Source: Comamonadaceae bacterium (GTDB taxonomy: Bacteria > Pseudomonadota > Gammaproteobacteria > Burkholderiales > Burkholderiaceae_C). Taken from it: a stretch of 64,000 nucleotides of DNA. The stretch covers positions 1 through 64,000 of the forward strand of contig CANJQN010000006.1 of the NCBI GenBank assembly GCA_947476465.1, read 5' to 3'. A program made the translations under genes and the position numbers. This document shows positions 46,477 to 56,113 of the stretch, piece after piece. Positions within the stretch are counted from its first letter, which is position 1; each line of letters starts with the position of its first letter. Below the pieces are notes generated by a model. It saw only the letters and a list, made by a program, of their open reading frames with translations, searched no databases and was not told the DNA's origin.

Positions 46477-46992
46477 CTATTTGGCGACACGTCGGCTGCC
46501 GGCCATGACTGGTCCGCCACCGCCGGGAATGCGTTTCGAATAGCGCACGTCCACGACCAACTCTTTGAAGAACCAGCGCCCGTCGATCTTGACGAACTGG
46601 TCTTCATAAGTGCCGGCGATGACCACCGGGTCCGCGACGTCGGGAACATCCTGGCGCAGCGATTTACACAGGCACAGTAAATAGAACTGGCCCCTCGCGC
46701 TCTGGCCATCTTCTGCGAGATCGATCCGCGGCGATGTCACGTAATGCAGTACGTCGACCACCGTTGTGGCAAGTCCCGCGAAATAGGCCCTGATTTCAGC
46801 ATGCCCCTTGAAATCGCCATACCCGTTGGCGGCCCACCGGCCGTCGGGAACAAATACCGAACACAGCCCATCGAGGTCATAACCAGCGTCGCAAAAGGCC
46901 GCATACCGGTACTTCAGCGACGTAATGGCACTGACATCTTCAATGCGCCCGACCCTCTGTTCAAGCGTCATGGATTCGCGATCTTGCTGCAT
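46477..46992 (-). CDS. SnoaL/NTF2-like domain protein
   Basis: A 171-residue protein of the SnoaL_4-type. It has ITSLKYRYAAFCDAGYDLDG near residue 25, VFVPDGRWAANGYGDFKGHA near residue 47, and ends EDQFVKIDGRWFFKELVVDV. These are the conserved cone-shaped fold positions used by small isomerases, cyclases and hydroxylase subunits. GAAGGGG lies upstream of the ATG. It is probably co-transcribed with the acyl-CoA ligase 8 nt downstream. Confidence 0.78.
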   Translation of the reverse strand: MQQDRESMTLEQRVGRIEDVSAITSLKYRYAAFCDAGYDLDGLCSVFVPDGRWAANGYGDFKGHAEIRAYFAGLATTVVDVLHYVTSPRIDLAEDGQSARGQFYLLCLCKSLRQDVPDVADPVVIAGTYEDQFVKIDGRWFFKELVVDVRYSKRIPGGGGPVMAGSRRVAK

Positions 46993-47261
46993 GCCGTTGT
47001 CCCCTTCATCAAGGCGTTAATCAATCCCGTCAGCCGGCATATCATTCCACGGGCTTCCCCACGATTCTTGCGCAAAGGCGTCACCGCCTCGCCTTTGCCC
47101 GTGCTGCTGACGCGTAAGCGTGCCGCCCAATGCGCCCTGCGTAACGGCGGTGCCCTTGATCAGTATCGCCCTAGTCTTCGGCGATTTCTTGGCTGCGTGG
47201 ACCAGGGCGATGAACCTCGACCGCATCGACCTGGCGTAAAACGATCTGCGCTCGCCAGTGT
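46993..47261. other. Gap between NTF2-like gene and alpha/beta hydrolase
   Basis: A leftward frame reads RSRFIALVHAAKKSPKTRAI, faintly like the start of an enoyl-CoA hydratase, but similarity is too weak to call. No ribosome site or intact gene was found. It should hold the promoter of the leftward NTF2-like and ligase genes. Confidence 0.3.
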
Positions 47262-49145
47262 CTACGGCGCCAGGCACCAGGCCTGCGCCCGCGCCACGTA
47301 GCGCTCGGCGTCCGCGTGGAGCAGAAGTCGCTCCTCTAGCAGCGTCGCGGCGGCCTTTCGCACCAGGTCCAGGTAGGCCTCGCGGCTCGGATAACGCTCC
47401 CGCAGCGACTGACGTGGATCCCCATTCGAGCTTCTTTCCCCAAGGGTGGCGGCAAAGGCGATGAAGCTTCCCCTGCGGTCGCCCAGCGCGCCCTGCGGAT
47501 AGGGGGATCGATAGCAGTTCCACCCCGCGTAGGTGCCCAGTGGCACGCGGATATCGGGCGTGAGAACGCCATTGACCTCGTTACCGTCGGCGTCCACCGC
47601 GCACACCCTCACGCCGTAACGAAAGCCCGGCTTCTCCGGGTGGACCCAGTCGCCGGAGGGGACCACGTCGTTGCAGTGGCGTGCCAGTTGCAAGCCGTCC
47701 CAGTGTGGGAACTGCAGCGCACTCACCGGCAGCAGCGTGCCTTGGGCAATGGTGGGCACGCGGCTGGCGGGCGGCGGCCGACCGCTCCTCACCCACTCAT
47801 GAAGTGCCTGCAACAACGCGCGAAGCACCGGCGAGGGATCGTGCGGGTTGCCGGGGTTCGCGCAGCTGCCGCGGTCTGTGGTCAGGCCTGGGCGGCCGTC
47901 GTGCTGCGTGCCGGCGATCAGGTAGGCACGCGCGTTGTCGGGGAGGGTCAGGTCATGCTCGCCCAGCGGATCGGTGTGCAGCAAGGATGCGCCTTTCTGC
48001 CAATACTCAGACGACGTGTTTGTCTCGATCAGCAAAGGGTCGCATGCGCTGTCTGCGAGCAGCGCGGCGCTGTGGCCCGAGTGCGGATCCGCGGTCCGGG
48101 CGGCGGAGAACGGAAACTCGTTTTCGGGAAAATCGTGATCCTGGTGCTGGGTACGCGTGCGAAACGGTTGCGCAAACAGGTCGTCGACGAAGGCACGGCC
48201 CGCGCCAGCGATATGAACGAACATGCCATCGAACACCCGGCGCCCAAGTGGGTCTCGGTTGAATCCCTTTGCGGCGAAGCCGCGCAGGTACCTACCCGCC
48301 TGAGAGATACCGACGGCGAGGGTGTTGCGAACCGGTCCGCCCACCAGGGCCGCGGCGCCAGGGTCGTGGCGCAGGAAACTCACCAGGTCGCGGGTGACGG
48401 CGTATCCCACGCCCAGGACCTTGGCGCCGGTGGCGGGGTAGTGCACGTCGTAGAGCCAGCCGGGCTGCGGTTTGCTGCCTTCGGGGAGCAGGACGATGTG
48501 TCTTGCGTCCTGGTAACGCCACGCCTGCGCGTGCAGTTTTCGGGGAACGTCATGCACGTGTTCGCGCACGGCCAGCCAGGTATGGGCCGGGTCGGTGGAG
48601 GCGGCTTCATACGACAACCGAAGCCGGTCCAGGATTCCGTGGCGTGTGCCTGAGACGAATTCATCGCGCACGATCCGCACGATGGGCTGGCCGGCTTCGT
48701 GGGCATCGGGCCCCTCGAGCGCCAAAGCCCCCGCGCCAGGCGCCGCGTTCGCGTCCCAGCCGCACCAGGCGAGCGTGAACCCGCTATGCAAGGGGGCGGC
48801 GTTGCCCAACTGGTCCAGCGCATCCAGCATGTTGCTTTGCGAGTGCGCGTCGAAAAGGTACGCAAAGAGCAGTTTCTTGCCGCGGTTTGTCGCTTCGTAC
48901 AGCACGGATCCGTTGCCTCGCGCGGGCAGTGCAGGCCGAAGAAGCTCGAAGGGCGTACGGTACTCGACGTCTCCGCTGGGCGTTCGCGCGGCAGCCTCCA
49001 ACCACGGGATATTGCGATTGGCCGGGTCATCGGGATCGAGGCGGCCGACTGCAACGCCGGAAATCCTCAGGTAAGCCCCGGTGGTGCCAAAAAGCTCTCC
49101 ATCCAGAAAGGGGGCTTCTCTCCAGTGGTCAAGCGAGGTGATCAA
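47262..49145 (-). CDS. Large alpha/beta hydrolase-domain protein (PF20091-like)
   Basis: A 627-residue hydrolase. GNGSVLYEATNRGKKLL near residue 76 and GFTLAWCGWDANA near residue 123 are typical of the alpha/beta hydrolase domain family found in terpenoid and other degradation clusters. The likely nucleophile is in LAVGISQAGRYLRGFAAKGF near residue 285. Candidate acid and His positions are in the C-terminal half, for example LIAGTQHDGRPGL near residue 425. The start is TTG with AAGGAG 6 nt upstream. It may open a lactone or ester in the pathway served by the ligase and dioxygenase nearby. Confidence 0.78.
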   Translation of the reverse strand: MITSLDHWREAPFLDGELFGTTGAYLRISGVAVGRLDPDDPANRNIPWLEAAARTPSGDVEYRTPFELLRPALPARGNGSVLYEATNRGKKLLFAYLFDAHSQSNMLDALDQLGNAAPLHSGFTLAWCGWDANAAPGAGALALEGPDAHEAGQPIVRIVRDEFVSGTRHGILDRLRLSYEAASTDPAHTWLAVREHVHDVPRKLHAQAWRYQDARHIVLLPEGSKPQPGWLYDVHYPATGAKVLGVGYAVTRDLVSFLRHDPGAAALVGGPVRNTLAVGISQAGRYLRGFAAKGFNRDPLGRRVFDGMFVHIAGAGRAFVDDLFAQPFRTRTQHQDHDFPENEFPFSAARTADPHSGHSAALLADSACDPLLIETNTSSEYWQKGASLLHTDPLGEHDLTLPDNARAYLIAGTQHDGRPGLTTDRGSCANPGNPHDPSPVLRALLQALHEWVRSGRPPPASRVPTIAQGTLLPVSALQFPHWDGLQLARHCNDVVPSGDWVHPEKPGFRYGVRVCAVDADGNEVNGVLTPDIRVPLGTYAGWNCYRSPYPQGALGDRRGSFIAFAATLGERSSNGDPRQSLRERYPSREAYLDLVRKAAATLLEERLLLHADAERYVARAQAWCLAP

Positions 49146-49359
49146 TGTTGCTCCTTGCTTGGGGCATCAGGGCTGCGTGGCTACGTCTTCGGCCCGTAAG
49201 AATAACTCGCGCAGCAGCATTGGAGGCATCTGCAACCGCAGGCGTTTCGATTGACGATCGCGCTGGCCGCTTCATACATTGCCCTTGTCCTTACCCACGT
49301 AATGGACCCCGCCTACAGCCTCGTAGCACGTGAACGGCTGAGTTTTGTTGACTGTTCCG
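49146..49359. other. Divergent gap between hydrolase and TctC gene
   Basis: It must hold the promoters of both the leftward hydrolase and the rightward TctC-TfdA pair. I saw no reliable operator. Confidence 0.3.
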
Positions 49360-50334
49360 ATGTCGCCCCCGTGGTTTCGAATGTTCAAGAGATTGTTTCT
49401 CGCTTTGGTCCTGTTCCCGTTGGCGACTGCGTTCGCGCAAGAGTATCCGAACAAATCGATTCGTCTGATCGTGCCGAACCCGCCGGGCGGCAGCACCGAT
49501 CTGGTCGCGCGGCGGCTGGCGGCCGGTCTCGCGACGGAGCTTGGTCAGCCTGTGATCGTGGATAACCGCGGTGGCGCGAGCGGCATGGTCGGCGCGCAGG
49601 TCGCGATGAACGCGCCGCCCGACGGCTACACGCTGTTCTTTGCTCCCACGTCGGTGATGGCCATCAATCCGGCCGTGTTCGCCAAGCTGCCGTACGACCC
49701 GCTCGTGAGCTTCGCCCCTGTGTCCTTGCTGTCCAAGCAGCCCCTGCTATTTGCCGTCACCCCGTCGTTGCCGGCCAATACCCTTTCCGAACTGATTGCC
49801 CTCGCAAAATCGAAGCCGGGCATGCTCAATTTTGCCGGCACTGGGGCCTCCGCCTCATTGCCACTCCTGCACTTCGCCCACTTGGCCGGGATGAAGGTCG
49901 TCGAGGTTCCCTATGCCGGCGGCGGCCCGGGCCTGTCGGCGCTGATCGCAGGGCAAGTGGAGATTGCTTCGCTCACGCTGGGCACCGTCTACCCCCATGT
50001 GCAGGCGAAAAAGATCCGCGGACTGGCCGTAACCGGTGCCCGACGCTCCCCCCTGGCCCCGGAACTGCCAACCGTGGCCGAGCTCGGTTTCCCCGGCTAC
50101 GAAGCCACGATCTGGAACGGTCTGGCGGTCCCGGGCGGCACCCCGAAGGACATCATCGATCGACTCAATCGTGCCGTGGTCAAGGTGATGGCCTCTGCGG
50201 AGATCGTCAACCAGTTCGCCACGGACGGCATCGACATCACGACCAGCACGCCCGAGAAATTCGGCGAGCACATCCGTGCCGAGATCGTGCGCTGGAAAAA
50301 GGTCGCGAGCGACAGCGCCATCAAGTTGCAATGA
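49360..50334 (+). CDS. TctC/Bug-family tricarboxylate-type binding protein 1
   Basis: A roughly 324-residue periplasmic protein. The signal peptide includes KRLFLALVLFPLATAFAQ. The mature part begins YPNKSIRLIVPNPPGGSTDL and carries GQPVIVDNRGGASGMVGAQV, PDGYTLFFAPTSVMAINPAV and VPYAGGGPGLSALIAGQVEI, all family hallmarks. Start candidates at 49345, 49360 and 49381 cannot be separated because no clear ribosome site is seen. No TctA/TctB permease genes are in the window. It overlaps the dioxygenase gene as ATGA. Confidence 0.87.
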   Translation: MSPPWFRMFKRLFLALVLFPLATAFAQEYPNKSIRLIVPNPPGGSTDLVARRLAAGLATELGQPVIVDNRGGASGMVGAQVAMNAPPDGYTLFFAPTSVMAINPAVFAKLPYDPLVSFAPVSLLSKQPLLFAVTPSLPANTLSELIALAKSKPGMLNFAGTGASASLPLLHFAHLAGMKVVEVPYAGGGPGLSALIAGQVEIASLTLGTVYPHVQAKKIRGLAVTGARRSPLAPELPTVAELGFPGYEATIWNGLAVPGGTPKDIIDRLNRAVVKVMASAEIVNQFATDGIDITTSTPEKFGEHIRAEIVRWKKVASDSAIKLQ

Positions 50335-51293
50335 CCGCGTCAACGAAGCAGCGCTTGGCCGCCATGGACGCCGAATCCACCACCACCCTGTGCGAGGAGC
50401 CCGTCACGATCGGCCAATTGCGCATCACGCCACTGCACTCCACCATCGGCGGACGCGTCCAAGGGCTGGACTTGCGCGGCCCGGTGTCCGACGCCCTGAG
50501 GGATGCAATCAACACAGCGATGGACCGCTTTGCCGTGTTAGTCATTGCCGGCCAGCAGCTGGATGACGCACAGCAGTTTGCGTTCGCGACAAGGTTCGGC
50601 CCCATCGAAGATGCGTCCAGCGGCGTCAAGGAGCGGGGGAATCGACTGTCGATCAAGGAGATGAACGACATCTCCAACCTGGACGCCGACGGGAAGATCC
50701 TCGCGGCCGACCACCGCAACCGCATGTATGCCCTGGGAAACCTCCTTTGGCACAGCGACAGCAGTTTCAAGCGCTCGCCCGCGCAGTACTCGATGTTGCA
50801 CGCTCGCGTCGTCCCGCCGGAGGGGGGAGAGACGGAATTCGCCGACATGCGTGCGGCCTGGGACGAGTTGCCGGCAAAGATGAAAGAAAAGGTCAAGGAC
50901 CTGATCTGTGATCATTCCATCATCACTTCACGCAAGAAGCTTGGCTTCGACGAATTCTCTGCCGAAGAGCTCAAGCGAGGGGCGCCTTCACCCCAGCGGC
51001 TGGTTCGGCGCCACGAGAGTAGCGGCCGGATTTCGCTGTTCCTGTCGGCACACATCGGCAGCATTCACGGCTGGCATGTGCCGCAAGCCTTGGCGCTGAT
51101 CAACGATCTGACTGAATTCGCGACTCAACGCAAGTTCGTTTATCAGCACACGTGGACGGTACACGACCTGGTGATTTGGGACAACCGGTGCACCATGCAT
51201 CGTGGCCGCACGTATGACAGCCATGTCTATCCGCGGGACTTGCGGCGGGTGACTGTGCGGGGGTCGGGCTCGACGGTGGACGAACAGCTCTGA
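50331..51293 (+). CDS. TfdA-type 2-oxoglutarate dioxygenase
   Basis: A 320-residue Fe(II)/2-oxoglutarate enzyme. HxD is in GNLLWHSDSSFKRSPAQYSM near residue 142, and the distal site is VIWDNRCTMHRGRTYDSHVY followed by PRDLRRVTVRG near residue 285, the TfdA layout. TfdA-like enzymes cleave aryl ethers or hydroxylate aryloxy acids. Its ATG overlaps the stop of the TctC gene, so binding protein and enzyme are co-produced. Confidence 0.88.
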   Translation: MTASTKQRLAAMDAESTTTLCEEPVTIGQLRITPLHSTIGGRVQGLDLRGPVSDALRDAINTAMDRFAVLVIAGQQLDDAQQFAFATRFGPIEDASSGVKERGNRLSIKEMNDISNLDADGKILAADHRNRMYALGNLLWHSDSSFKRSPAQYSMLHARVVPPEGGETEFADMRAAWDELPAKMKEKVKDLICDHSIITSRKKLGFDEFSAEELKRGAPSPQRLVRRHESSGRISLFLSAHIGSIHGWHVPQALALINDLTEFATQRKFVYQHTWTVHDLVIWDNRCTMHRGRTYDSHVYPRDLRRVTVRGSGSTVDEQL

Positions 51294-51312
51294 GTCGCTG
51301 TCGCTACGTGCT

Positions 51313-52305
51313 TCAGTGACGCTTGGGACTCGCCCCGGCGGCATTGGTCCCGCGCGCTGCCTTCTTCTCCTTGCGGTGCGAGCGCACCGCGATCTGCGCA
51401 TTCGTGTTCGGCGGTAACTGGGTATCGAAAATCTCAAGCAGGAAATCGGCGAAGACGCGGATTTTCGGAGAGATGAAACGCGCCTTCGGCGTCACCAGCT
51501 GAAAGGTTCGCATCGAGTTGCTCCACTCGGGAAAGAGCTCGACCAGTTCGCCAGTGGCCAGCGGCGCCCTGACGAACAGGTCCAGCACGCAGATCGCCCA
51601 TTGACCCTTGATGGCGGTCTGGATCAGCGCATCGGTACTGTTGATCAGCAGTGAGCCTGAAGGACGCAGCACGACATGCTCATCGCGGCGTGCATAGACC
51701 CAATCGAGCGGCGTGTAGTGTCCTTCGGACAAGAGCCCCAGGCATCGCTGCGGATCGAGCTCGCGCGGACTCTTTGGCGCGTCGCGGCCGGCATATAGCT
51801 GGGGCGAAGCACAGGTGACGTAGCGGGCGCTGCAGATCGGGCGCGCCACCATCTCGGCGTCATCCACGCTGTCCATGCGGACCGCTAGATCGGTGCCGCG
51901 CTCGATCAGTCTTTGCGACTGATTGGTGAGGTTAATTGCGACGGTGAGCGCCGGGTGGCGGCGCAGGAACTCGGGCATGTGGGGAAAAATCTTCTGGCCG
52001 AGCGCGAAAGGCAGCTCCACACGCAGGTTGCCGCTGATTGTGCCGCCACGCACGGCGACCTCGGCGTCGGCCTGCTCGAACAGCGGTAGCAACTCGCGCG
52101 CGCGCTGCAAGTAAATTGTCCCCTCGTCGGTCAGGTGCAGGTGCCGGCTGTTGCGCTGCAACAAGGTGACGCCCAGGTGTTCCTCCAGGTTTCGCACGCA
52201 GGTTGTCACAGTGGCATTGGCGAGGTCCAGCGATTCGGCCGCACGGGAAAAGCTTTCGCATTCGGCCACGCGGGCGAAGACTTTCATAGCCCAGAGGCGA
52301 TCCAT
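51313..52305 (-). CDS. LysR-family transcriptional regulator
   Basis: A 330-residue regulator. The HTH region MDRLWAMKVFARVAECESFS then RAAESLDLANATVTTCVRNL EEHLG is at the N-terminus, and the effector domain follows with GNLRVELPFALGQKIFPHMP near residue 95. It is divergent from the second TctC gene and convergent with the TfdA-type gene (20 nt apart). It probably controls the TctC-PrpD-thiolase operon to its right. Confidence 0.9.
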   Translation of the reverse strand: MDRLWAMKVFARVAECESFSRAAESLDLANATVTTCVRNLEEHLGVTLLQRNSRHLHLTDEGTIYLQRARELLPLFEQADAEVAVRGGTISGNLRVELPFALGQKIFPHMPEFLRRHPALTVAINLTNQSQRLIERGTDLAVRMDSVDDAEMVARPICSARYVTCASPQLYAGRDAPKSPRELDPQRCLGLLSEGHYTPLDWVYARRDEHVVLRPSGSLLINSTDALIQTAIKGQWAICVLDLFVRAPLATGELVELFPEWSNSMRTFQLVTPKARFISPKIRVFADFLLEIFDTQLPPNTNAQIAVRSHRKEKKAARGTNAAGASPKRH

Positions 52306-52322
52306 CGGAGTCCTTCACTGAC

Positions 52323-52334
52323 GTTTCGGGAAAC
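52323..52334. promoter_or_regulatory. Candidate LysR-type palindrome
   Basis: GTTTCGGGAAAC, with perfect 5-nt arms, lies 18 nt upstream of the LysR gene start in the divergent gap before the TctC gene. Such dyads often bind the adjacent regulator. Judged by eye only. Confidence 0.3.
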
Positions 52335-52469
52335 TCGAACGATACCTTCATGAATCTCGTCTGTCACGCAGGGTGGCCCAAACCTATGATGCGCGCAGGG
52401 ACCGCCGCAAGAAGATCCGCAGGGCAAGCGACCCACACCAAGACGGCCCCCTCACCAGGAGACAAAGTC

Positions 52470-53480
52470 ATGGATATCGCAGGAAATTGGCCGGCAAGGC
52501 TGGTCGGTCGTCGCGCGGCCGGATGGATGATGGCGGCGCTCGGCCTGCTCTCCATGGTCGGGCCCGCACTCGCGCAGCAGGACTATCCTTCGCGGCCAGT
52601 GCGACTGGTCGTCGCATATCCGCCGGGTGGATCGACCGACATCGCTGCGCGAGTCATTGCGCCGGCGCTTGCGCAGGCGCTGGGCGTCAATGTGATCGTC
52701 GAAACGAAGGCCGGCGCCAACGGCTCCATCGGCGCCGAATACGTGGCACGCAGCGCGCCGGATGGCTACACCATCCTGCTCAACAGCATCAGCCCGATGG
52801 TGGTGAATCCACATACCGTCCCGCGCGGCGTTCCCTACGACCCGATCAACGATTTCGTCGCGATCTCCGGCGTCGGCGCCAACCCCTCGGCGCTGGCCAT
52901 CCATCCAAGTGTTCCGGCCCGCAACCTCAAGGAGTTGCTGGAGCTGGGCAAGACCCGCGACATCGCGCTGGCATCATCCGGCGAGGGCGGCTTGCCGCAC
53001 CTTGTGATCGAGAGCCTGAAGAAGAGCTCGGGCGCGCGCATCGTCCACGTTCCCTACAAAGGCGGCGGGCCGGCAGCCACCGATGCGGTCGCCGGTCACG
53101 TCCAGGGCGTGGTGATCGATCTCGCCGCTCTGCGGACCATGATCCAGAGCGAGCGGTTGCGCGGCATCTTCGTCGCCAGCGACAAACGCAGCGAGTTCCT
53201 GCAGGAGGTAGCAACGGCTGGCGAGCAAGGATTTCCGCTGCTGGCCCTGAGCTGGATGGGAATATATTCGCCCGCGAAAACGCCCAAGCCTATCGTCGAC
53301 AAGATCTTCGCTGCGGTCATCACGGCGCTGGCGCAACCACAGGTCAAGGAGGGATTCGCCAAGATCGGAATGTCGACCTTCCCGTCGGCCTCACCCGATG
53401 CGTTCGCGCTCTTCATGAAAGACGAGTACACCAAGTGGGGTACGGTCGCCAAGGAATCGGGCGCAAGGGCCAAGGAATAA
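52470..53480 (+). CDS. TctC/Bug-family tricarboxylate-type binding protein 2
   Basis: A 336-residue exported protein. Signal peptide RRAAGWMMAALGLLSMVGPA with cleavage near LAQQ. The mature part reads YPSRPVRLVVAYPPGGSTDI, VIVETKAGANGSIGAEYVAR and VPYKGGGPAATDAVAGHVQG. I chose the ATG at 52470 because AGGAGA lies 8 nt upstream; the frame is open to 52350 but this adds a non-signal extension. It is the first gene of the operon leading to PrpD-, thiolase- and acyl-CoA synthetase-like genes. Confidence 0.88.
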   Translation: MDIAGNWPARLVGRRAAGWMMAALGLLSMVGPALAQQDYPSRPVRLVVAYPPGGSTDIAARVIAPALAQALGVNVIVETKAGANGSIGAEYVARSAPDGYTILLNSISPMVVNPHTVPRGVPYDPINDFVAISGVGANPSALAIHPSVPARNLKELLELGKTRDIALASSGEGGLPHLVIESLKKSSGARIVHVPYKGGGPAATDAVAGHVQGVVIDLAALRTMIQSERLRGIFVASDKRSEFLQEVATAGEQGFPLLALSWMGIYSPAKTPKPIVDKIFAAVITALAQPQVKEGFAKIGMSTFPSASPDAFALFMKDEYTKWGTVAKESGARAKE

Positions 53481-53518
53481 ACCGTGCTTGCAGCAAGCGA
53501 ATCCCTATCGACATCCAG

Positions 53519-54910
53519 GTGGATGCGGGCCTGACGGTGACGGGCGCATTCGAAAGGAGCGTGGTCGACGCCGCGCTGGCCGTCAACCTGGACCGGGTGT
53601 CGGCGCTGGCGATCGAGCGGGCGCGGATCGGCCTGTCGGACGCCGTGGGCATCGCCATAGCGGGCAGCCGCGAGCCCTTGGCTGGCACCGTGCGCGGCTT
53701 CGCTGCCGGGACCGGCGCCCGCCTGTGGGGAACCACATTGCGGGCGGGCGCGGCAGATGCCGCATGGGCCAATGGCGTCGCGGCGCATGTGCTCGACTGG
53801 GACGACTATTCACACCCGATGTATGGCCATTGCAGCTCGGTGCTGACCCCGGTCTGCTTTGCGCTGGCCGAGTCTTTGGGGCGCAGCGGCCGCGAGCTGA
53901 TGGAGGCTTGGCTGGCCGGCCACGAGGTCGATGCCCGCATCGGGGACGCCGCGACCGTGCGCCACTATCGCAAGGGCTGGCATGCGACAAGCAGCGTCGG
54001 CGTGTTCGGCGCGACCGCCAGCGCCGCGCGGCTGCTCAGGCTGGATGCTGCGCAAATGACGATGGCGCTGGGCATCGCCGCCTCCAGCTGCGGCGGCATC
54101 CGCGAGAACTTCGGCACCACCACCAAGCCATTGCACGCCGGCCAGGCTGCTCGCGCCGGCGTGATGGCTGCGCTGCTGGCCCAGGCCGGCGTCGGCGGGT
54201 CGCCCACGGCCCTTTCGGGGCGTTATGGATTCCTCGCGCTTTACGGAGAAGGCGCGCCCGTTGGCGAAGTGCCAAGCACGCTCGATGCCGGCAAGCTGGC
54301 GATCGAAGGCGAATGGGGAATCGTCCTCAAGCCCTATGCCTGCTGCGGCAGCAGCCACCCGCTGATCGACGCGACGCTGGGTCTGATGGATCAAGCCAAT
54401 CCAAAGCCGGAGGCGATCCGCTCGATTACCTGCCACATCGATCCGCTGACCGCATCGATCTTGCAGTTTCATGACCCCCGCACGCCTTTCGAGGCGCGCT
54501 ACTCGCTCGAGTACCCGGTCGCCGTCGCGATCCTGGACCGTGCCGGCAACGCGGAGCAATTCGAGCAAGCGCGCGTGGCAGCGCCCGACGTGCGCGCGAT
54601 GTTGGCGCGAGTGAAGGTGGTGGACGACCTGCGCAATCCAGAGCACAGCGTGTTCGGCGGCGAGGTGGTTTTCGAACTCGAGGACGGCTCTGTGCTGCGC
54701 AAGCATGTCGACCACGGCCTGGGCCATCCGCTCAATCCGATGTCGCGGGCACAGCGGCAGGCCAAGTTCACCTCGGCCACTTCGCTGGTGCTGGCACCCG
54801 AGGAGGTGGATCGCCTGGCCGCGACGCTCGACCGGATCGAGGAAATCGAATCGGTCGGCGACGTCGTCGAAATGATGGTTCCGCGTGCCGCGCGGGAAAT
54901 GAAGTCGTGA
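53519..54910 (+). CDS. MmgE/PrpD-family protein 2
   Basis: A 463-residue dehydratase/decarboxylase-fold protein. It has ANGVAAHVLDWDDYSHPMYG near residue 80, the classic PrpD His-Asp motif (HxLDWDD), GWHATSSVGVFGATASAARL near residue 152, and GIVLKPYACCGSSHPLIDAT near residue 270. Unlike the first family member it keeps the HVLDWDD site. The start is uncertain: the GTG at 53519 is the first in-frame candidate but lacks a ribosome site. The open frame to 52373 runs in the wrong frame through the TctC gene. Confidence 0.78.
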   Translation: MDAGLTVTGAFERSVVDAALAVNLDRVSALAIERARIGLSDAVGIAIAGSREPLAGTVRGFAAGTGARLWGTTLRAGAADAAWANGVAAHVLDWDDYSHPMYGHCSSVLTPVCFALAESLGRSGRELMEAWLAGHEVDARIGDAATVRHYRKGWHATSSVGVFGATASAARLLRLDAAQMTMALGIAASSCGGIRENFGTTTKPLHAGQAARAGVMAALLAQAGVGGSPTALSGRYGFLALYGEGAPVGEVPSTLDAGKLAIEGEWGIVLKPYACCGSSHPLIDATLGLMDQANPKPEAIRSITCHIDPLTASILQFHDPRTPFEARYSLEYPVAVAILDRAGNAEQFEQARVAAPDVRAMLARVKVVDDLRNPEHSVFGGEVVFELEDGSVLRKHVDHGLGHPLNPMSRAQRQAKFTSATSLVLAPEEVDRLAATLDRIEEIESVGDVVEMMVPRAAREMKS

Positions 54911-54929
54911 ACGTGAAAGAGGGAGAAAA

Positions 54930-56090
54930 ATGGCAGGACTGAATAGGAAAGCGGCAATCATCGGCGTTGGCGAGACCGCCGTCGGAATCTTGCCGGAATC
55001 GACCGCACTGGGCCTGTACGTCGAGGCCGCGGAGCTGGCGCTGGCCGATGCGGGAATGAAGTGGTCCGACATCGACGGCCTGTACACCGCCGTGTCGCGT
55101 GTCGATCCGCATCCGACCGGTTCCGCGGCGCTGGCCGAGCACCTGGGACTGCGCCCCAAGTTCGCGCTCTCGATGCCCGTCGGCGGCATGCAGGTGACTG
55201 CCTGCATCTACCAGGCGGCGGCCATGGTGCTGGCCGGCATCGCCGACAACATCATGGTGATCTGCGCCGACAACCTGCTCAGTGGCATGAGCCGCGCCGG
55301 AGCGGTCGACCACTATGCTGACACCGGCCACCCGGACTTCGAAAATCCGATGGGCGCGATGATTCCCTCGCTCTACGCGCTGGCCGCGCAGCGGCACATG
55401 CACGAGTACGGCACCACGCCCGAGCAGCTGGCCGCCGTCGCGGTGCAGTTCCGGCAGAACGCCGGCCGGCATCCGAAGGCGCACAAGCGCACGCCCATCA
55501 CGATCGAGGACGTGCTCGATTCGAAGATGATCGCGACCCCGTTTCACATGCTCGACTGCTCGCTGATCTCCGACGGCGGCTGCGCCTTCATCATCACCAG
55601 CGCCGAGCGCGCCCGCGATGCGCGCCAGACGCCGGTGTTTCTGCTCGGCGCCGGCGAGGGCCGGGCGCACCAGCACATGAGCCAGTCGCCCTCGCTCACC
55701 AGCTTTGCCGCGCGTGAGGCGAGCCAGCGCGCCTATGCGATGGCCGGCCTCGGGCCGAAGGACATTGACGTCGCAATGCTGTACGACCCGTTCACCATTT
55801 CCCCGATCATCTCGCTTGAGTCACTGGGCTTTTGCCCGGTGGGAGAAGGCGGACGGTTCGTGGAGGACGGCCACATCGCGCCGACCGGCTCGATTCCCGT
55901 CAACACCCACGGCGGCCTGCTTTCGTATGCGCACCCGGGGCGACCCGGCGGCGTGCTGCTGGTGGTCGAGGCGATGCGGCAGCTGCGGCGCGAGGCCGCC
56001 GAGCGGCAGATCCCGGATGCGGAGATCGCCCTCGTCCAGGCCAACGCCGGCATCACCTCCGGCGAAGTGACATTGATATTGGGCCGATAA
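54930..56090 (+). CDS. Thiolase-like (SCP2/Ltp2-type) enzyme
   Basis: A 386-residue thiolase-fold protein. It has KAAIIGVGETAVGILPESTA at the start, the buried-helix region SMPVGGMQVTACIYQAAAMV near residue 81, and the conserved C-terminal GSIPVNTHGGLLSYAHPGRP near residue 320 with a His. The residue where classical thiolases carry the nucleophilic Cys appears not to be Cys, as in Ltp2 aldolases. Paired with a DUF35 protein immediately downstream, it probably performs retro-aldol cleavage of a hydroxyacyl-CoA. GAGGGAG precedes the ATG. Confidence 0.78.
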   Translation: MAGLNRKAAIIGVGETAVGILPESTALGLYVEAAELALADAGMKWSDIDGLYTAVSRVDPHPTGSAALAEHLGLRPKFALSMPVGGMQVTACIYQAAAMVLAGIADNIMVICADNLLSGMSRAGAVDHYADTGHPDFENPMGAMIPSLYALAAQRHMHEYGTTPEQLAAVAVQFRQNAGRHPKAHKRTPITIEDVLDSKMIATPFHMLDCSLISDGGCAFIITSAERARDARQTPVFLLGAGEGRAHQHMSQSPSLTSFAAREASQRAYAMAGLGPKDIDVAMLYDPFTISPIISLESLGFCPVGEGGRFVEDGHIAPTGSIPVNTHGGLLSYAHPGRPGGVLLVVEAMRQLRREAAERQIPDAEIALVQANAGITSGEVTLILGR

Positions 56091-56113
56091 GCCAACCCGA
56101 GGACCGCCCGAAC

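Noticed and set aside
47017..47250. A leftward stretch faintly like the start of an enoyl-CoA hydratase
   Set aside because: Similarity is limited to a few residues and there is no ribosome site or catalytic segment, so I did not call it.
52373..54910. An 845-codon frame containing the second PrpD-like gene
   Set aside because: The first third overlaps the TctC gene in another frame and shows no family similarity.
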